Assembly (NCBI RefSeq): GCF_000004825.1
Contig: NW_008805064.1
Span: forward strand, 2,480,001-2,544,000
Direction: 5' to 3'
DNA length: 64,000 nucleotides
Source: Heterostelium album PN500
Lineage: Eukaryota; Evosea; Eumycetozoa; Acytosteliales; Acytosteliaceae
The notes under the pieces were generated by a model. That model saw nothing but the letters and a program-made list of their open reading frames with translations. It did not search any database and had not been told where the DNA came from. Of this stretch, positions 46,775-55,930 are shown one piece after another. Within the stretch, counting starts at the first letter, position 1; the number at the start of each line of letters is the position of its first letter. The translations under genes were made by a program, and so were the position numbers.

Positions 46775-47554
46775 ATGAGTACTCTATTCGAGTTCTATAA
46801 AAAGAATCTAAAGCTTAGCAACAATGCGACCTTCATGCAACTCATACAACTAGAGAGCATTCATGTACGTCTATACTTTCCTAAATCAAATTACGTCAGT
46901 AACAAGATTTTAGAAAAACTATATGATCTCTTCATTATGAGCACTGTATCAGATCCCGAGGGTCGTAGGACAAGCAAAGGAATTGTATTTAACGGAAGGA
47001 TTGACAGATCACGTCTCAATGATCTACATGTTTACTGTAGTGAGAACCTTTCGATAAATAAACCTAGAAAGATTGTTGCCTATTTCCCTTCTTTCAACTT
47101 TCTAAAAGTATCAGCAATAACAACATCAGACAGCTCTAAAGCAATTAAAGAGGATGAATTCAAGAAGATATACAAGAAGAATCATGCTCTTTTTTCACAT
47201 GTCTCCTCTCTGCTACCCACCAAAGACAATACCACTAAACTATACAAAGCATCTACATGGGTACTCTACGAGAAAGATGTCATCATTTCTGACGCTGACT
47301 ACAAAGACGAAGAATCGGGTTATACTTCAACTCTAACCAAATACGTAGAACCTACACAAAGAACTTCTTCTACAACTACAACAACAACTTCAACCGATAA
47401 GAAGAGAAATAAGAAGAAGAATGACACTACAACAGTTAGACAAAGAGAAGTTAAAGATTCAGAAGATACAAATCAAAACAAGAGAACTCAGGCTCCAGCA
47501 GGTAATACGCAGACACATGTGAGAATACCCTTAGCCCCAATTGGACAACCTTAA
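46775..47554 (+). CDS. LINE ORF1 protein (259 aa)
   Basis: It starts MSTLFEFYKKNLKLSNNATF. The first ~175 residues look like a folded domain with mixed hydrophobic and basic residues (IHVRLYFPKSNYVSNKIL). The last ~80 residues are a low-complexity Thr run followed by a Lys/Arg-rich stretch (KKRNKKKND), suited to nucleic-acid contact. No CCHC knuckle is present. In tRNA-targeting dictyostelid LINEs, ORF1 proteins are thought to bridge the element's RNA to the pol III machinery; that role is inferred here from position only. ORF1 ends at TAA 47552-47554, overlapping the open frame of ORF2 by 20 nt. Confidence 0.85.
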   Translation: MSTLFEFYKKNLKLSNNATFMQLIQLESIHVRLYFPKSNYVSNKILEKLYDLFIMSTVSDPEGRRTSKGIVFNGRIDRSRLNDLHVYCSENLSINKPRKIVAYFPSFNFLKVSAITTSDSSKAIKEDEFKKIYKKNHALFSHVSSLLPTKDNTTKLYKASTWVLYEKDVIISDADYKDEESGYTSTLTKYVEPTQRTSSTTTTTTSTDKKRNKKKNDTTTVRQREVKDSEDTNQNKRTQAPAGNTQTHVRIPLAPIGQP

Positions 47555-50500
47555 GCTACTTCTATGGAACTGCAGGGGCGCAGTTCTACAAAAATCACTG
47601 GAAGATATAGCCTCTTTAATTTCATCTACTTCACCACACATCACCCTACTTACAGAAACTAATCACGTCACAATCACCTCACTCAACTCATATTTCAACA
47701 AAAATAATAATAATAATAAGATAATAACTACTTCAAACGGTCAAGGAACTGGGGTTGCAATCATCTCTCATTCCAAGCATATCAATCTATACCCCTCTCT
47801 CATCGATCCTAATGGAAGATTCATTCTGTGTACTATAAGAATATTCAACAATAGCTTCAATCTCCTACATATATATGCTCCAGCAAGCAAACCAGAGCAA
47901 AGATTGTTTGCTGATCAACTCTTCAACAACACTTCTCTTTGGTTACCAAACCATATAGACATTTGCACTGGCGACTTTAATTGTATACCAGGAGACAGCT
48001 CACCACTATCAACAATATTAGATTTCCTCAGCGATGATCATGATCTTATTGATCTAGATAGTACAAACAACAGCAGCACTTGGAAACGTGGCGATACAGA
48101 AAAGAGATTAGACAGAATATATTGCAAATTTACAATAGAAACATCCAACTTCCAACTACACCCTAGAGCACTATCTGACCACTCACCAATCACAACAAAC
48201 ATAAAAATCACACCACCACAACTATCACAAACACAGTGGAGACTCGATAAGGAAACTTCACTAGAACCAGAAGTACAATCACTTATTAATAACATTATCA
48301 CCACCAAAAACATCAACAACATAGAAGACTGGATAAAAGTCAAATCATTAATCATAGAATGCTACATAAACTATCAAAAGAAAAGGAAAAGAATAAAAAG
48401 AAATGCGATAATCAACTTACTGAAAACAATAGACTCCAACCTCCCCAACAACATCATACAATCAGCAAAATTAGATCTTATCAAGTTACAAACAGAAGAA
48501 AGGAATCTAAGAGATTCAATTCGCAAGGTCAACCAACAACTAAACGGTGAAATCCCTTCTCGATTATTAACCGCTAAACTAGCTCAATCCAAAAAAGATA
48601 CCAACATCGTCGGTTTAAGATTAAATGAAACCACGGTTACATCTAATCTCGATGATATGGTGAACATCATGGAGAAGTACTACAGATCGTTATTCAGAAA
48701 TGTTCCAGATGATCCAACCATACACAATAGACTACTTAACGAATGGAAATGTGAAATAACCGATGACAGCATTGCCAGAGAATTCACAACCGAAGAGATC
48801 ACAGAAACTATTAATTCATCCAACCCATGGAAATCACCTGGCCCAGATGGCTTAGGACTATGGTTCTACCGAGCCCACTGCGATGTCATTGCCCCTATAC
48901 TCACCAAACTTTACAACCAATCACTCAACTCAGGCAATCCACTACCAAGCGAATTCAAAGTAGGCACCATCACAACTATTTACAAGAAAGGTGATATATT
49001 CGATCCAGCCAATAGAAGACCAATAACACTACTCAACAACGATTACAAAGTTATCACCAAAGCAATCAACAATCGAATGAAAACCTTGGTAGACCTAATC
49101 ATCAACGACAACCAAACTGGCTTTGTACACAAGAGATATATCATGGACAACATCATCACGATGAATGAAATAATAGAATACTGCAAACTCAGAGGATTAA
49201 GTGGCTTAATAACATTATTCGACTTCAACAAAGCCTTCGACAGCATCTCTCACGGCGCTATTAGAAGAACACTACAACACATTAAAATAGACAACAAAAT
49301 AATCAACCTAATAATGAACCTTCTCACAGGTTCTACCGCCAGAGTAATTGTCAACGGATTTTTAACTAACCCTATTCCTATCAACAGAGGAGTTAAACAA
49401 GGAGATCCACTATCACCAACGTTATTTGTTCTAGTCATCGAATGTTTGGCCAGAGCCATACTCAATTCCAAAGCAATCGGTCTTCCACTAAACGATTTCA
49501 ACACAATGGTTAAATTATTACAATTCGCAGATGACAGTAGCACATTTTCAGCAAATTATAAAGATCTGAAACTAAAATTAAGAATCTTTAACCTGTTCTG
49601 CCAAGCCACATCATCCAAAATCAATCCCACCAAGTGTTGTATCATCCAAATAGGTCCACCTTGCAGCGACCATCTTCACCACCCCCCGATCATAGGCGAC
49701 ACAAGAATACCAAAGTCAATTGTCAACGAAAGATATCTCGGTCTTTTCTTTAACTCCGAAGGATTACATCATTCACTTTCATCAATAGTCAGCGAAGTTA
49801 AATCATCACTGATCAAATGGAAGAAGTTTGGCACAACCCTAAGGACTAAAATGTCAATACTCAAGTCATACACACTATCAAAACTCTCTTACCACATGTA
49901 CCTTGACAAATTCACAGAATCAGATATCAAATCACTCAACAAAATAATCACTTGGTTCCTATGGTCATCCAACCTCAGACCTTTCGAAGATGCAAAATCA
50001 TTTAAGAATACAATGACACTCTCCAGAGCAGTACATCATTGGAAAAATGGTGGCATTTCATTGTGGGATATGAAACTACGAAATGACGCTCAACACATTT
50101 GGATACTAAATAGAGTAATTGCAAATCAAGATGTCTATTCCCCATACTACCAAAGCTGGCGTAACCAGATCAGACATAACAAGATAACCTCACCTACACT
50201 CAAACATTCCATCCTTCTTTGGCAACAATTCAGACCAATTATGAAATTACCTCCACATCAAATGAAACCAATATTGCGTAATGACGAACCACTACCACTT
50301 AAACTTATATACCACGACCTTATCAACCATCACCACAAACCAGTACTTACATCAGGTCAATTCCAACTATCTCTTCCCCCCACCAAAATAGACTTTACAT
50401 CAACCCGAAACATCTTCTACTACATTAACTCCATCAAACACCACAGAGGTAGAAACACAGTATTCAGATTCTTCTCAAGATCACTTCCTGGTATGGCATA

Positions 50501-50864
50501 CATCAAACAAGACAGTTGTAAACTATGTTCAGCAAATGACTTTGACCCACACACACATTATTTCTTTAATTGTCGAGTCATCCTAAACAAATTCAACCTC
50601 AAACACATCACACAACATCTACAAATTGCCAACTACGAAGACGAATGGTCACTGGAAAAATCTACTACTCACTTCTACCTCTGCGATGAATCATCAGACC
50701 TAACAGCGATCATCTACCACAACATTTGGAAACATGTCAGTTCAATTCTATTCAGTCAAGATGACAAAATACTCGATTTCTCCAACCAATCTATTATATC
50801 CGACTTCGATATCCACAGAAACATTCTAAAATTAATAAACAACACTCCAACACCAGCCAACTAA
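47535..50864 (+). CDS. LINE ORF2: AP-endonuclease / reverse transcriptase / zinc finger
   Basis: This frame is open from 47535 to the stop at 50862-50864, about 1,107 residues. An AP-like endonuclease occupies ~1-225 (LLLWNCRG, LLTETN, TGDFNCIPG, ALSDHSPI, with the metal-binding and catalytic E, D/N and SDH residues in place). Reverse transcriptase spans ~420-700 (NPWKSPGPDGLG, FDFNKAFDSISH, GVKQGDPLSP, and the active-site FADD at 49524-49535). A CCHC-type zinc finger sits near 990 (CKLC ... HTHYFFNC). No RNase H is visible. There is no ATG near the start; the only non-standard starter is TTG at 47541. Translation should depend on ORF1 by frameshift or reinitiation. Confidence 0.9.
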   Translation, partial: PQLDNLKLLLWNCRGAVLQKSLEDIASLISSTSPHITLLTETNHVTITSLNSYFNKNNNNNKIITTSNGQGTGVAIISHSKHINLYPSLIDPNGRFILCTIRIFNNSFNLLHIYAPASKPEQRLFADQLFNNTSLWLPNHIDICTGDFNCIPGDSSPLSTILDFLSDDHDLIDLDSTNNSSTWKRGDTEKRLDRIYCKFTIETSNFQLHPRALSDHSPITTNIKITPPQLSQTQWRLDKETSLEPEVQSLINNIITTKNINNIEDWIKVKSLIIECYINYQKKRKRIKRNAIINLLKTIDSNLPNNIIQSAKLDLIKLQTEERNLRDSIRKVNQQLNGEIPSRLLTAKLAQSKKDTNIVGLRLNETTVTSNLDDMVNIMEKYYRSLFRNVPDDPTIHNRLLNEWKCEITDDSIAREFTTEEITETINSSNPWKSPGPDGLGLWFYRAHCDVIAPILTKLYNQSLNSGNPLPSEFKVGTITTIYKKGDIFDPANRRPITLLNNDYKVITKAINNRMKTLVDLIINDNQTGFVHKRYIMDNIITMNEIIEYCKLRGLSGLITLFDFNKAFDSISHGAIRRTLQHIKIDNKIINLIMNLLTGSTARVIVNGFLTNPIPINRGVKQGDPLSPTLFVLVIECLARAILNSKAIGLPLNDFNTMVKLLQFADDSSTFSANYKDLKLKLRIFNLFCQATSSKINPTKCCIIQIGPPCSDHLHHPPIIGDTRIPKSIVNERYLGLFFNSEGLHHSLSSIVSEVKSSLIKWKKFGTTLRTKMSILKSYTLSKLSYHMYLDKFTESDIKSLNKIITWFLWSSNLRPFEDAKSFKNTMTLSRAVHHWKNGGISLWDMKLRNDAQHIWILNRVIANQDVYSPYYQSWRNQIRHNKITSPTLKHSILLWQQFRPIMKLPPHQMKPILRNDEPLPLKLIYHDLINHHHKPVLTSGQFQLSLPPTKIDFTSTRNIFYYINSIKHHRGRNTVFRFFSRSLPGMAYIKQDSCKLCSANDFDPHTHYFFNCRVILNKFNLKHITQHLQIANYEDEWSLEKSTTHFYLCDESSDLTAIIYHNIWKHVSSILFSQDDKILDFSNQSIISDFDIHRNILKLINNTPTPAN

Positions 50865-51040
50865 TCAAGTAAATGAAATTAACTCTCTTCCCAACCTGCC
50901 AACTAATTAATTAAATCAACCAACAACTAAAAAGAAAAAAAAAAATAGACTACGAAAAAAACTTGATGGTAAATCCATCCTTTTAATACAACTTTTAATA
51001 AAACATGTATACCACTTTAGTTATTATAAAAAAAAAAAAA

Positions 51041-51056
51041 TAAGTTTAACACTAAA
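51041..51056 (+). repeat. Target-site duplication, right copy
   Basis: TAAGTTTAACACTAAA matches 46511-46526 without a mismatch. It follows the A-tail that ends the LINE. Confidence 0.9.
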
Positions 51057-51466
51057 AAGTGATTTTTTGATTGTCCGTCTATCCTAGGTGATGAATTCAA
51101 CACCACCATCGATTTTACCGACTTTACTACTACTATTTTTACTTCATTATAGCAGGATATCTCCTAACTGGTCTTGTCATTTGATTCAAAAATTTAAACG
51201 AAAAAAAAATATAAATTCAAAAAAATAGATAAATTTTGGTAGATCAAAGATCAATGTAGAAGAGAATTTATATAATGATATTGTTAAAAACAAGTTTTAT
51301 TGAGTTTTATTACATTTTATTTAAATATATATCCTTTAGAAGTGAGTCTTTATTATGATTATTTTTAATACTATCGATCATGATAAGATGATATATAGTA
51401 AAGAGTGACAGTAGTCTTTGCTGTTTTTTTTGGTTTGGAAAATGATTTTTTACATTGTTTATTTAA
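51057..51466. other. Intergenic stretch with a short G+C-richer patch
   Basis: A patch at about 51070-51180 is less AT-rich than its flanks. After a possible acceptor (CCTAG) it can be read as GDEFNTTIDFTDFTTTIF before a stop; an ATG-led frame (MNSTPPSILPTLLLLFLL) also exists. Neither can be tied to a gene. The remainder is AT-rich. Confidence 0.3.
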
Positions 51467-51931
51467 TTATTCTAATAGAACATTCAAGTCTATATCACCG
51501 ACAGTCTCAATGAAATGAGCATTGAATAAGGTTTGTTCGCATCTCGCAGCTTCTCTGATGTGTGATTGTTTAACTCTAATTGCCTGACCACGTTTCACAA
51601 GTCTATTTCTAATGACACAGACATACCTGCCCTGCAAGGGCACGAACGCAAAAATAAAAAAGTCGATACCGGATTGGATCAGTTGAAAATCTTTTTTGAC
51701 AGCCAGATAGTGAGGTGGTGATACTGGTGAGAAGTTGGATCGCTGAGACGATATCTGCAATGATACTGATGGGTCGTAGGTGTCCTGACTCCTCAACATA
51801 ACAACTACTGACTTATTGGTGGTATTTAAAATCTGAATTTTATCTGGTTGTCCTTCAAGATAGGTTGGTGGATCTTCTACATACTGTTCACCTAAATCTA
51901 CGGCTATTTCAACGTGATACTGAGCATCCAT
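51467..51931 (-). CDS. Unrecognised family protein, tandem copy 1 (154 aa)
   Basis: Single exon from ATG 51931 (MDAQYHVEIAVDLGEQ). There is no signal peptide or membrane segment. It is aligned along its whole length with the gene at 53095-53577: VEDPPTYLEGQPDKIQILNT versus IEDPPTIFDGQPGIVRILNT, then DTYDP, ISSQRSNFSP, FAFVPL, VCVIRNRLVKRG, RVKQSHIRE, DLNVLLE. Alternating hydrophobics suggest a small beta-rich cytosolic protein. I do not recognise the family and give no function. Retained reading frames in both copies support a real gene pair. Confidence 0.75.
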   Translation of the reverse strand: MDAQYHVEIAVDLGEQYVEDPPTYLEGQPDKIQILNTTNKSVVVMLRSQDTYDPSVSLQISSQRSNFSPVSPPHYLAVKKDFQLIQSGIDFFIFAFVPLQGRYVCVIRNRLVKRGQAIRVKQSHIREAARCEQTLFNAHFIETVGDIDLNVLLE

Positions 51932-52129
51932 TTTATATTTATAAATCTTTGTTGATCAAAAAAATTTAACTGCAAATAACTACACACTGTTTAATATTTA
52001 TAAAAAAAAAAACAAGAAAAAAAAGAAATCATAAAACTTAAAATATTGATTAAAAAAAAAAAAAATTTTAAAATTTGAGTTTTTGAAAACAAAAAAAATA
52101 AAAAAACTTCACTGTTTAATGTCTAGAAT

Positions 52130-52310
52130 TTTTGTGTAGTTTATTTATAGGTTTATTTTTGGGTTTGAACCAACTTGAAAGTTAACTTTTCTATTTTAAC
52201 CCTTTTTGTACTTGTTGATTCGATAGGATTTGTGTCTTGTGAATGAATTGTTGTATTTACATCTGTACATTGTTAAACACTTGATTAATCCAAAAGAATG
52301 CTTGATTATC
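52130..52310 (-). pseudogene. Relic of a third copy of the 51.5/53.1-kb family (3' end only)
   Basis: The 3' flank of the 53.1-kb gene (52930-53100) is matched here block by block: GGGTTTGAACCAACTTGAAAG, then TCTTGTGAATG, GTTGTATTTA, and GATTAATCCAA. The last block contains the stop. On the minus strand the final codons read ILLD-stop, like NVLLD-stop in the intact copy. Upstream of that point the similarity to the family is lost. Confidence 0.5.
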
Positions 52311-52329
52311 ATTAGGTTTCACCAAGTTG

Positions 52330-52690
52330 ATCTGTCGTTTGATGGTTGCTTTTAATACCCTTTCCACCTCTCAGATCTCTTCTCTTCTCATCATTAGCTT
52401 GTTATTAGTTTTGGTCGGTCTCGGTTTGGTTGATGGTGATGTTTAAACTTGGCGATTCATGACCGTTGTCACTGTTATTATCACGATGCTTTTGTTATTG
52501 CTTTTGTTTTTATATAAAATATATTCGTGTTAGTGCCAAGACTGTTCCCTCTCCACTACCAACATTGCTACTGTTGTTATCTCAAGGCATCAATCTTGAT
52601 AGTTGTTTACTGCTTGTTGGAATCATAGTTTCGATCAACCGTTCACCGTTCCAACCGACTACTCAATACCAACCTTTATAAGTGTACACA
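52330..52690 (-). pseudogene. G+C-richer relic, possibly decayed coding DNA
   Basis: About 360 bp stand out from AT-rich flanks. One minus-strand frame has long protein-like pieces (DNNSSNVGSGEGTVLALTRI, NNSDNGHESPSLNITINQTE, RRDLRGGKGIKSNHQTTDQL), divided by several stops. On the plus strand a 34-codon ORF looks like a signal peptide (ISSLLIISLLLVLVGLGLVD). Neither is convincing as a whole gene. It adjoins the decayed third family copy, so decay of a minus-strand gene is the simpler reading. Confidence 0.3.
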
Positions 52691-53094
52691 TCTAAATAAA
52701 CAATTCATTCATGTTTGGATTAGTTTTATATGCATTATTAAATTCATTTCTCTGAACTTATTTACTTTTATTACTAGTTTATATCTTAATCAACGTAGTC
52801 TGCTCTTAAAATTTATGTGATAAAAGTAGATTAAAGAGAATTTACAATTGTTAATTTAAAAAAAAAAAGTTAGTAAAAAAAATTGTTACTGATTTGATTA
52901 AAACAATGGTTCGACAGTGCATCAACACCGTAGTTTATTTAAAGGTTTTTTTGAATATATATTATGTTTTTTTTTTGGGTTTGGACCATCTTGAAAGTTA
53001 AATTTTCTATTATTATTACTACGTTGCTTTGATAGGATTTCTATCTTGTGAATGTGTTGTTGTATTTAAATCTGTATTAGCCTAAACGCTTTGA
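52691..53094. other. AT-rich intergenic stretch
   Basis: No gene is seen. The right part (52930-53094) is the 3' flank of the next gene and is repeated in the relic at 52130-52310. Confidence 0.4.
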
Positions 53095-53577
53095 TTAATC
53101 CAAGAGAACATTGAGGTTAAGATTTGGGCTTCTATCAATCTCGGTGAAATCAGAGCTAAATAATTTTTTATCGAATCTCACAGATTCTCTTATGTGTGAT
53201 ACTTTAACTCTTAATGCTTTTCCTCTCTCGATATAGCGATTTTTGACCACACATAGATATCCATCATCTAAGGGCACGAAAGCAAATACATAAACGCCGG
53301 CATCACTGTTCACTGGCTGAAAGTCTTTACGGATAGCTAGAAAATCAGGGCCGACCACCGGACTAAAAGTGGAGCTTTGAGACGATAAATGAAGTGGTAC
53401 TTTTGGGTCATATGTTTTCTGATCCCTCAACAAAGCTATGATAGGTTGTCTGGTAGTATTTAATATTCGGACTATACCAGGTTGACCATCGAAAATTGTG
53501 GGTGGATCTTCTATATTTACTTGACCCAACTCTACAGCAACAACATGTGCATCCACTGGATTATTATTATATTGCAT
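53095..53577 (-). CDS. Unrecognised family protein, tandem copy 2 (160 aa)
   Basis: Single exon from ATG 53577 (MQYNNNPVDAHVVAVELGQV). It is a paralog of the gene at 51467 over its full length, and somewhat more regular: IEDPPTIFDGQPGIVRILNT, QKTYDP, LSSQSSTFSP, DFLAIRKDFQP, VFAFVPLDDGYLCVVKNRYI, RVKVSHIRESVRFDKKLF, LNLNVLLD. No targeting signal, membrane segment or known motif is present. The intergenic DNA 3' of this gene is also partly duplicated, which shows that the duplications included flanks. Confidence 0.75.
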   Translation of the reverse strand: MQYNNNPVDAHVVAVELGQVNIEDPPTIFDGQPGIVRILNTTRQPIIALLRDQKTYDPKVPLHLSSQSSTFSPVVGPDFLAIRKDFQPVNSDAGVYVFAFVPLDDGYLCVVKNRYIERGKALRVKVSHIRESVRFDKKLFSSDFTEIDRSPNLNLNVLLD

Positions 53578-54811
53578 TTATGATATTTAAGTTGATTATA
53601 TAAACTATAAAAAGAAATATATAACTATATAGTTAATTATTAAGAATATTAGAGTAAATTAATGCTTTTGTTTGTTAGTGTTTACTTCTATTTATAAATA
53701 AAAAAACATTTGCTTTGATCAAAATTTTAAACTTAAGTTTTTGATTTTTGCTGAATTAAAAATTTAATTTGCACCCTCAAAAAAAGATAAAATCGTGTTC
53801 ACTATTGGATTACTCTTACCATATAAACCCCATTTTCTTAAATATATTTTTAAAATTAACAATAAAATAAAATATTTTGAAAAGATCTTTTTAATTTATT
53901 CCCTAACAGTCAAAATGTGATCATTTCGAAACTATTAATACTAATCTGAATTAAGCTCTCCAACTTTTTTTACATATATAAATATGTATTTAAGTTTATT
54001 TCTCTCAATGAATTATATGTTTTCTCAAATTGTTTATTTTTTAACAAACTTTTGATATTATTATATTATATAGATACTGCTCATTGTATTCTAGATAATC
54101 GATCTCAAGATCACAAAAAAAAAAAAAAAAATAGAGTTGGTTGAGTTTATTAAAATAGTGTAATTTGATTTTTGATCAGGTACACTTTCAAATAAGTGTG
54201 GTGGTAATAAATCAAATATTTAAATATATGTGTGGGGATTATAATACATAAAAATGTATTTTGATTTTTAGTTTGTTTTTTTTTTTATCTAAACAATGTG
54301 AGTTATTACTCTGATTCTCATATTAGAGGATCATGAAAACAATTTAATAAATATATTTTGTTTTTGGGGCAAAAACACACAAATATAACTATTATATATA
54401 TAGATTAAAATAGGAAGTTGATCAACACAAAGGAGAATATTTTATTAACTGAAGTTTATTTTTAATGTTGGTTTAAATACCATCACAACATATATATATT
54501 AACATCTCAATATGTGTGTGTGTGTTTTGATATTCAAATCAACTGGCATCTTATCATTCCATCAATTTTAGTTGCCAATCCAAAAAAAACAAAACAAATC
54601 AATCAAATCAAATTATATTTTTAGTGATTAGTATATTGTTGTTGTTATGTATTACCATAACTAAAAAGTGCTTATTTGTTTCTTCATTCATTCAAAAAAA
54701 TATTTATTCTTTTACTGTAGTTATTTTTTTCTATATATTTTTATTAAATATTATCTGCTCTAAAACTATTTTAAAAATAGAATTGTAGTAATAAATTTAT
54801 TATATAAAAAT
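53578..54811. other. 1.2-kb AT-rich intergenic stretch
   Basis: No gene is supported. It contains long A/T runs (for example around 54115-54130) and a short TG repeat near 54514-54524. It should include the promoter of the GPI protein gene on the right and of the 53-kb gene on the left. Confidence 0.4.
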
Positions 54812-55618
54812 ATGAAATCAATTATTTTAATATTTTCTTTGATATTCCTCTTTAATTGTGTATTATCGGTTGATGTCTTGGTGACAGAAATCTATCAAGG
54901 TACATCATGTGATCCTTTGAAATTAATTAAAACTCAACTCAACAGTCCATGTACCGCCTACGGTAAACTTAGCTTCAATACAACTCATTACTTTTTGTTG
55001 ACCACCGATCCCGACAAACTTAACCCGAAATGCGATGGATACAATCAAACCAGTGGAGTACCAGAACCATTAAACAAATGCCAGTCCGACCGTCTCGATA
55101 GCAGAGTCAGCTACATCATCAGAAGAAAGAGCGCTCAAGCAGAGTCGGACATTCTCCAAATGGTAAATCCAAACACCTGCAGTCAAATCATTACCTACGG
55201 TTCGAGCAATTGCACTAGCAACATGGTAATGTTTAACTTCCCACAACACATCTGTTTCCCGGGTGGACTCTCGGATGGAAAACTCGGATATCTCCGTACC
55301 AACTGTACCAGTAACAATACATTCGTCTACGAGTGTGGACAAGATGCAAGCTGCTCCAACTGTACCCTTCTGTCAAGTCCAGCCAACAACCAATGTGTTC
55401 AAAGTCCAAATCCATTTTTGAATCCAATGTACAGCTCCTTCCAATACAACAAAGAGAGTATTGTCACACCAACTCCAACTCCAACTCCAATGACCAACAA
55501 CACCACTCCAAAACCAAGCAAACCAGTTGTTGTTGATTCAACAAACACATCCTCAAATCTATTTGTATCATTCCTTCAACTATCAATTTCTTTATTGATA
55601 ACTCTATTATTCTTGTAA
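54812..55618 (+). CDS. GPI-anchored Cys-rich surface glycoprotein (268 aa)
   Basis: Single exon. The signal peptide is MKSIILIFSLIFLFNCVLSV. The ectodomain has about fourteen cysteines (SCDP, SPCTAYG, PKCDG, NKCQS, NTCSQ, SNCTS, HICFPGG, TNCTS, YECGQDASCSNC, QCVQ) and several N-glycosylation sequons. After a Thr-Pro stalk ((TP)n at ~225-233) and a Ser/Asn spacer, the chain ends in a hydrophobic tail (LFVSFLQLSISLLITLLFL) without basic residues, which fits GPI attachment. The disulfide pattern does not recall a family I can name. It is likely a plasma-membrane or secreted protein in cell contact; that role is inference. Confidence 0.8.
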   Translation: MKSIILIFSLIFLFNCVLSVDVLVTEIYQGTSCDPLKLIKTQLNSPCTAYGKLSFNTTHYFLLTTDPDKLNPKCDGYNQTSGVPEPLNKCQSDRLDSRVSYIIRRKSAQAESDILQMVNPNTCSQIITYGSSNCTSNMVMFNFPQHICFPGGLSDGKLGYLRTNCTSNNTFVYECGQDASCSNCTLLSSPANNQCVQSPNPFLNPMYSSFQYNKESIVTPTPTPTPMTNNTTPKPSKPVVVDSTNTSSNLFVSFLQLSISLLITLLFL

Positions 55619-55930
55619 ATATATTCTTAAAAAAAAAAACAAAAAAACAAAAAAAAACAAATAAATACATTTTTTATAAATCTTAATTTTTTATTTTTCA
55701 GATGTTCATCAAAAAGAAGAAAATTTTTAAAAAAAAAACATTATTATTTATTCTTGATTTCTTCTCATTTAAATTATATAAAGAGATTTTATTGAAAATT
55801 GTGTTTTAGTAAATTAATCCACAAAGAAATACAATGAGTTATAATAAATATTAAATAATATATAAGTAAATATCTATCTATTTTTTTTTAAGAAAAACAA
55901 ATCTATATAACATTACAAAGAAGTATTCAA
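55619..55930. other. AT-rich intergenic stretch
   Basis: This 312-bp gap has poly(A)-rich sequence and no gene. Confidence 0.4.

Larger units (their letters stand above)
46527..51040 (+). mobile_element. TRE3-like non-LTR retrotransposon (LINE) downstream of tRNA-Asp
   Basis: This ~4.5-kb element is bounded by a 16-bp target-site duplication and ends in a poly(A) tail. It has a ~250-bp 5' leader, ORF1 (259 aa), ORF2 (endonuclease, reverse transcriptase, zinc finger) and a ~175-bp 3' UTR, all in the tRNA's orientation. Insertion about 50-70 bp downstream of a tRNA gene is the known habit of dictyostelid TRE3 elements, while TRE5 elements go upstream. Both ORFs are open over their full length and the duplication is perfect, so the insertion looks young and the copy may be intact. 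Codon use is more A-rich than in host genes. Confidence 0.9.

Noticed and set aside
47535-50864. Reverse transcriptase as evidence of an LTR element
   Set aside because: There is no protease, integrase, RNase H or terminal repeat. The AP-endonuclease, poly(A) tail and target duplication identify a LINE.
51070-51180. Box C/D snoRNA suggested by GTGATGA
   Set aside because: No box D (CTGA) or terminal stem is found at a suitable distance.
52150-52162. B-box-like GGTTCAAACCC on the minus strand, a possible tRNA
   Set aside because: No cloverleaf, A box or acceptor stem can be formed around it. It lies in the 3' flank duplicated from the 53-kb gene.
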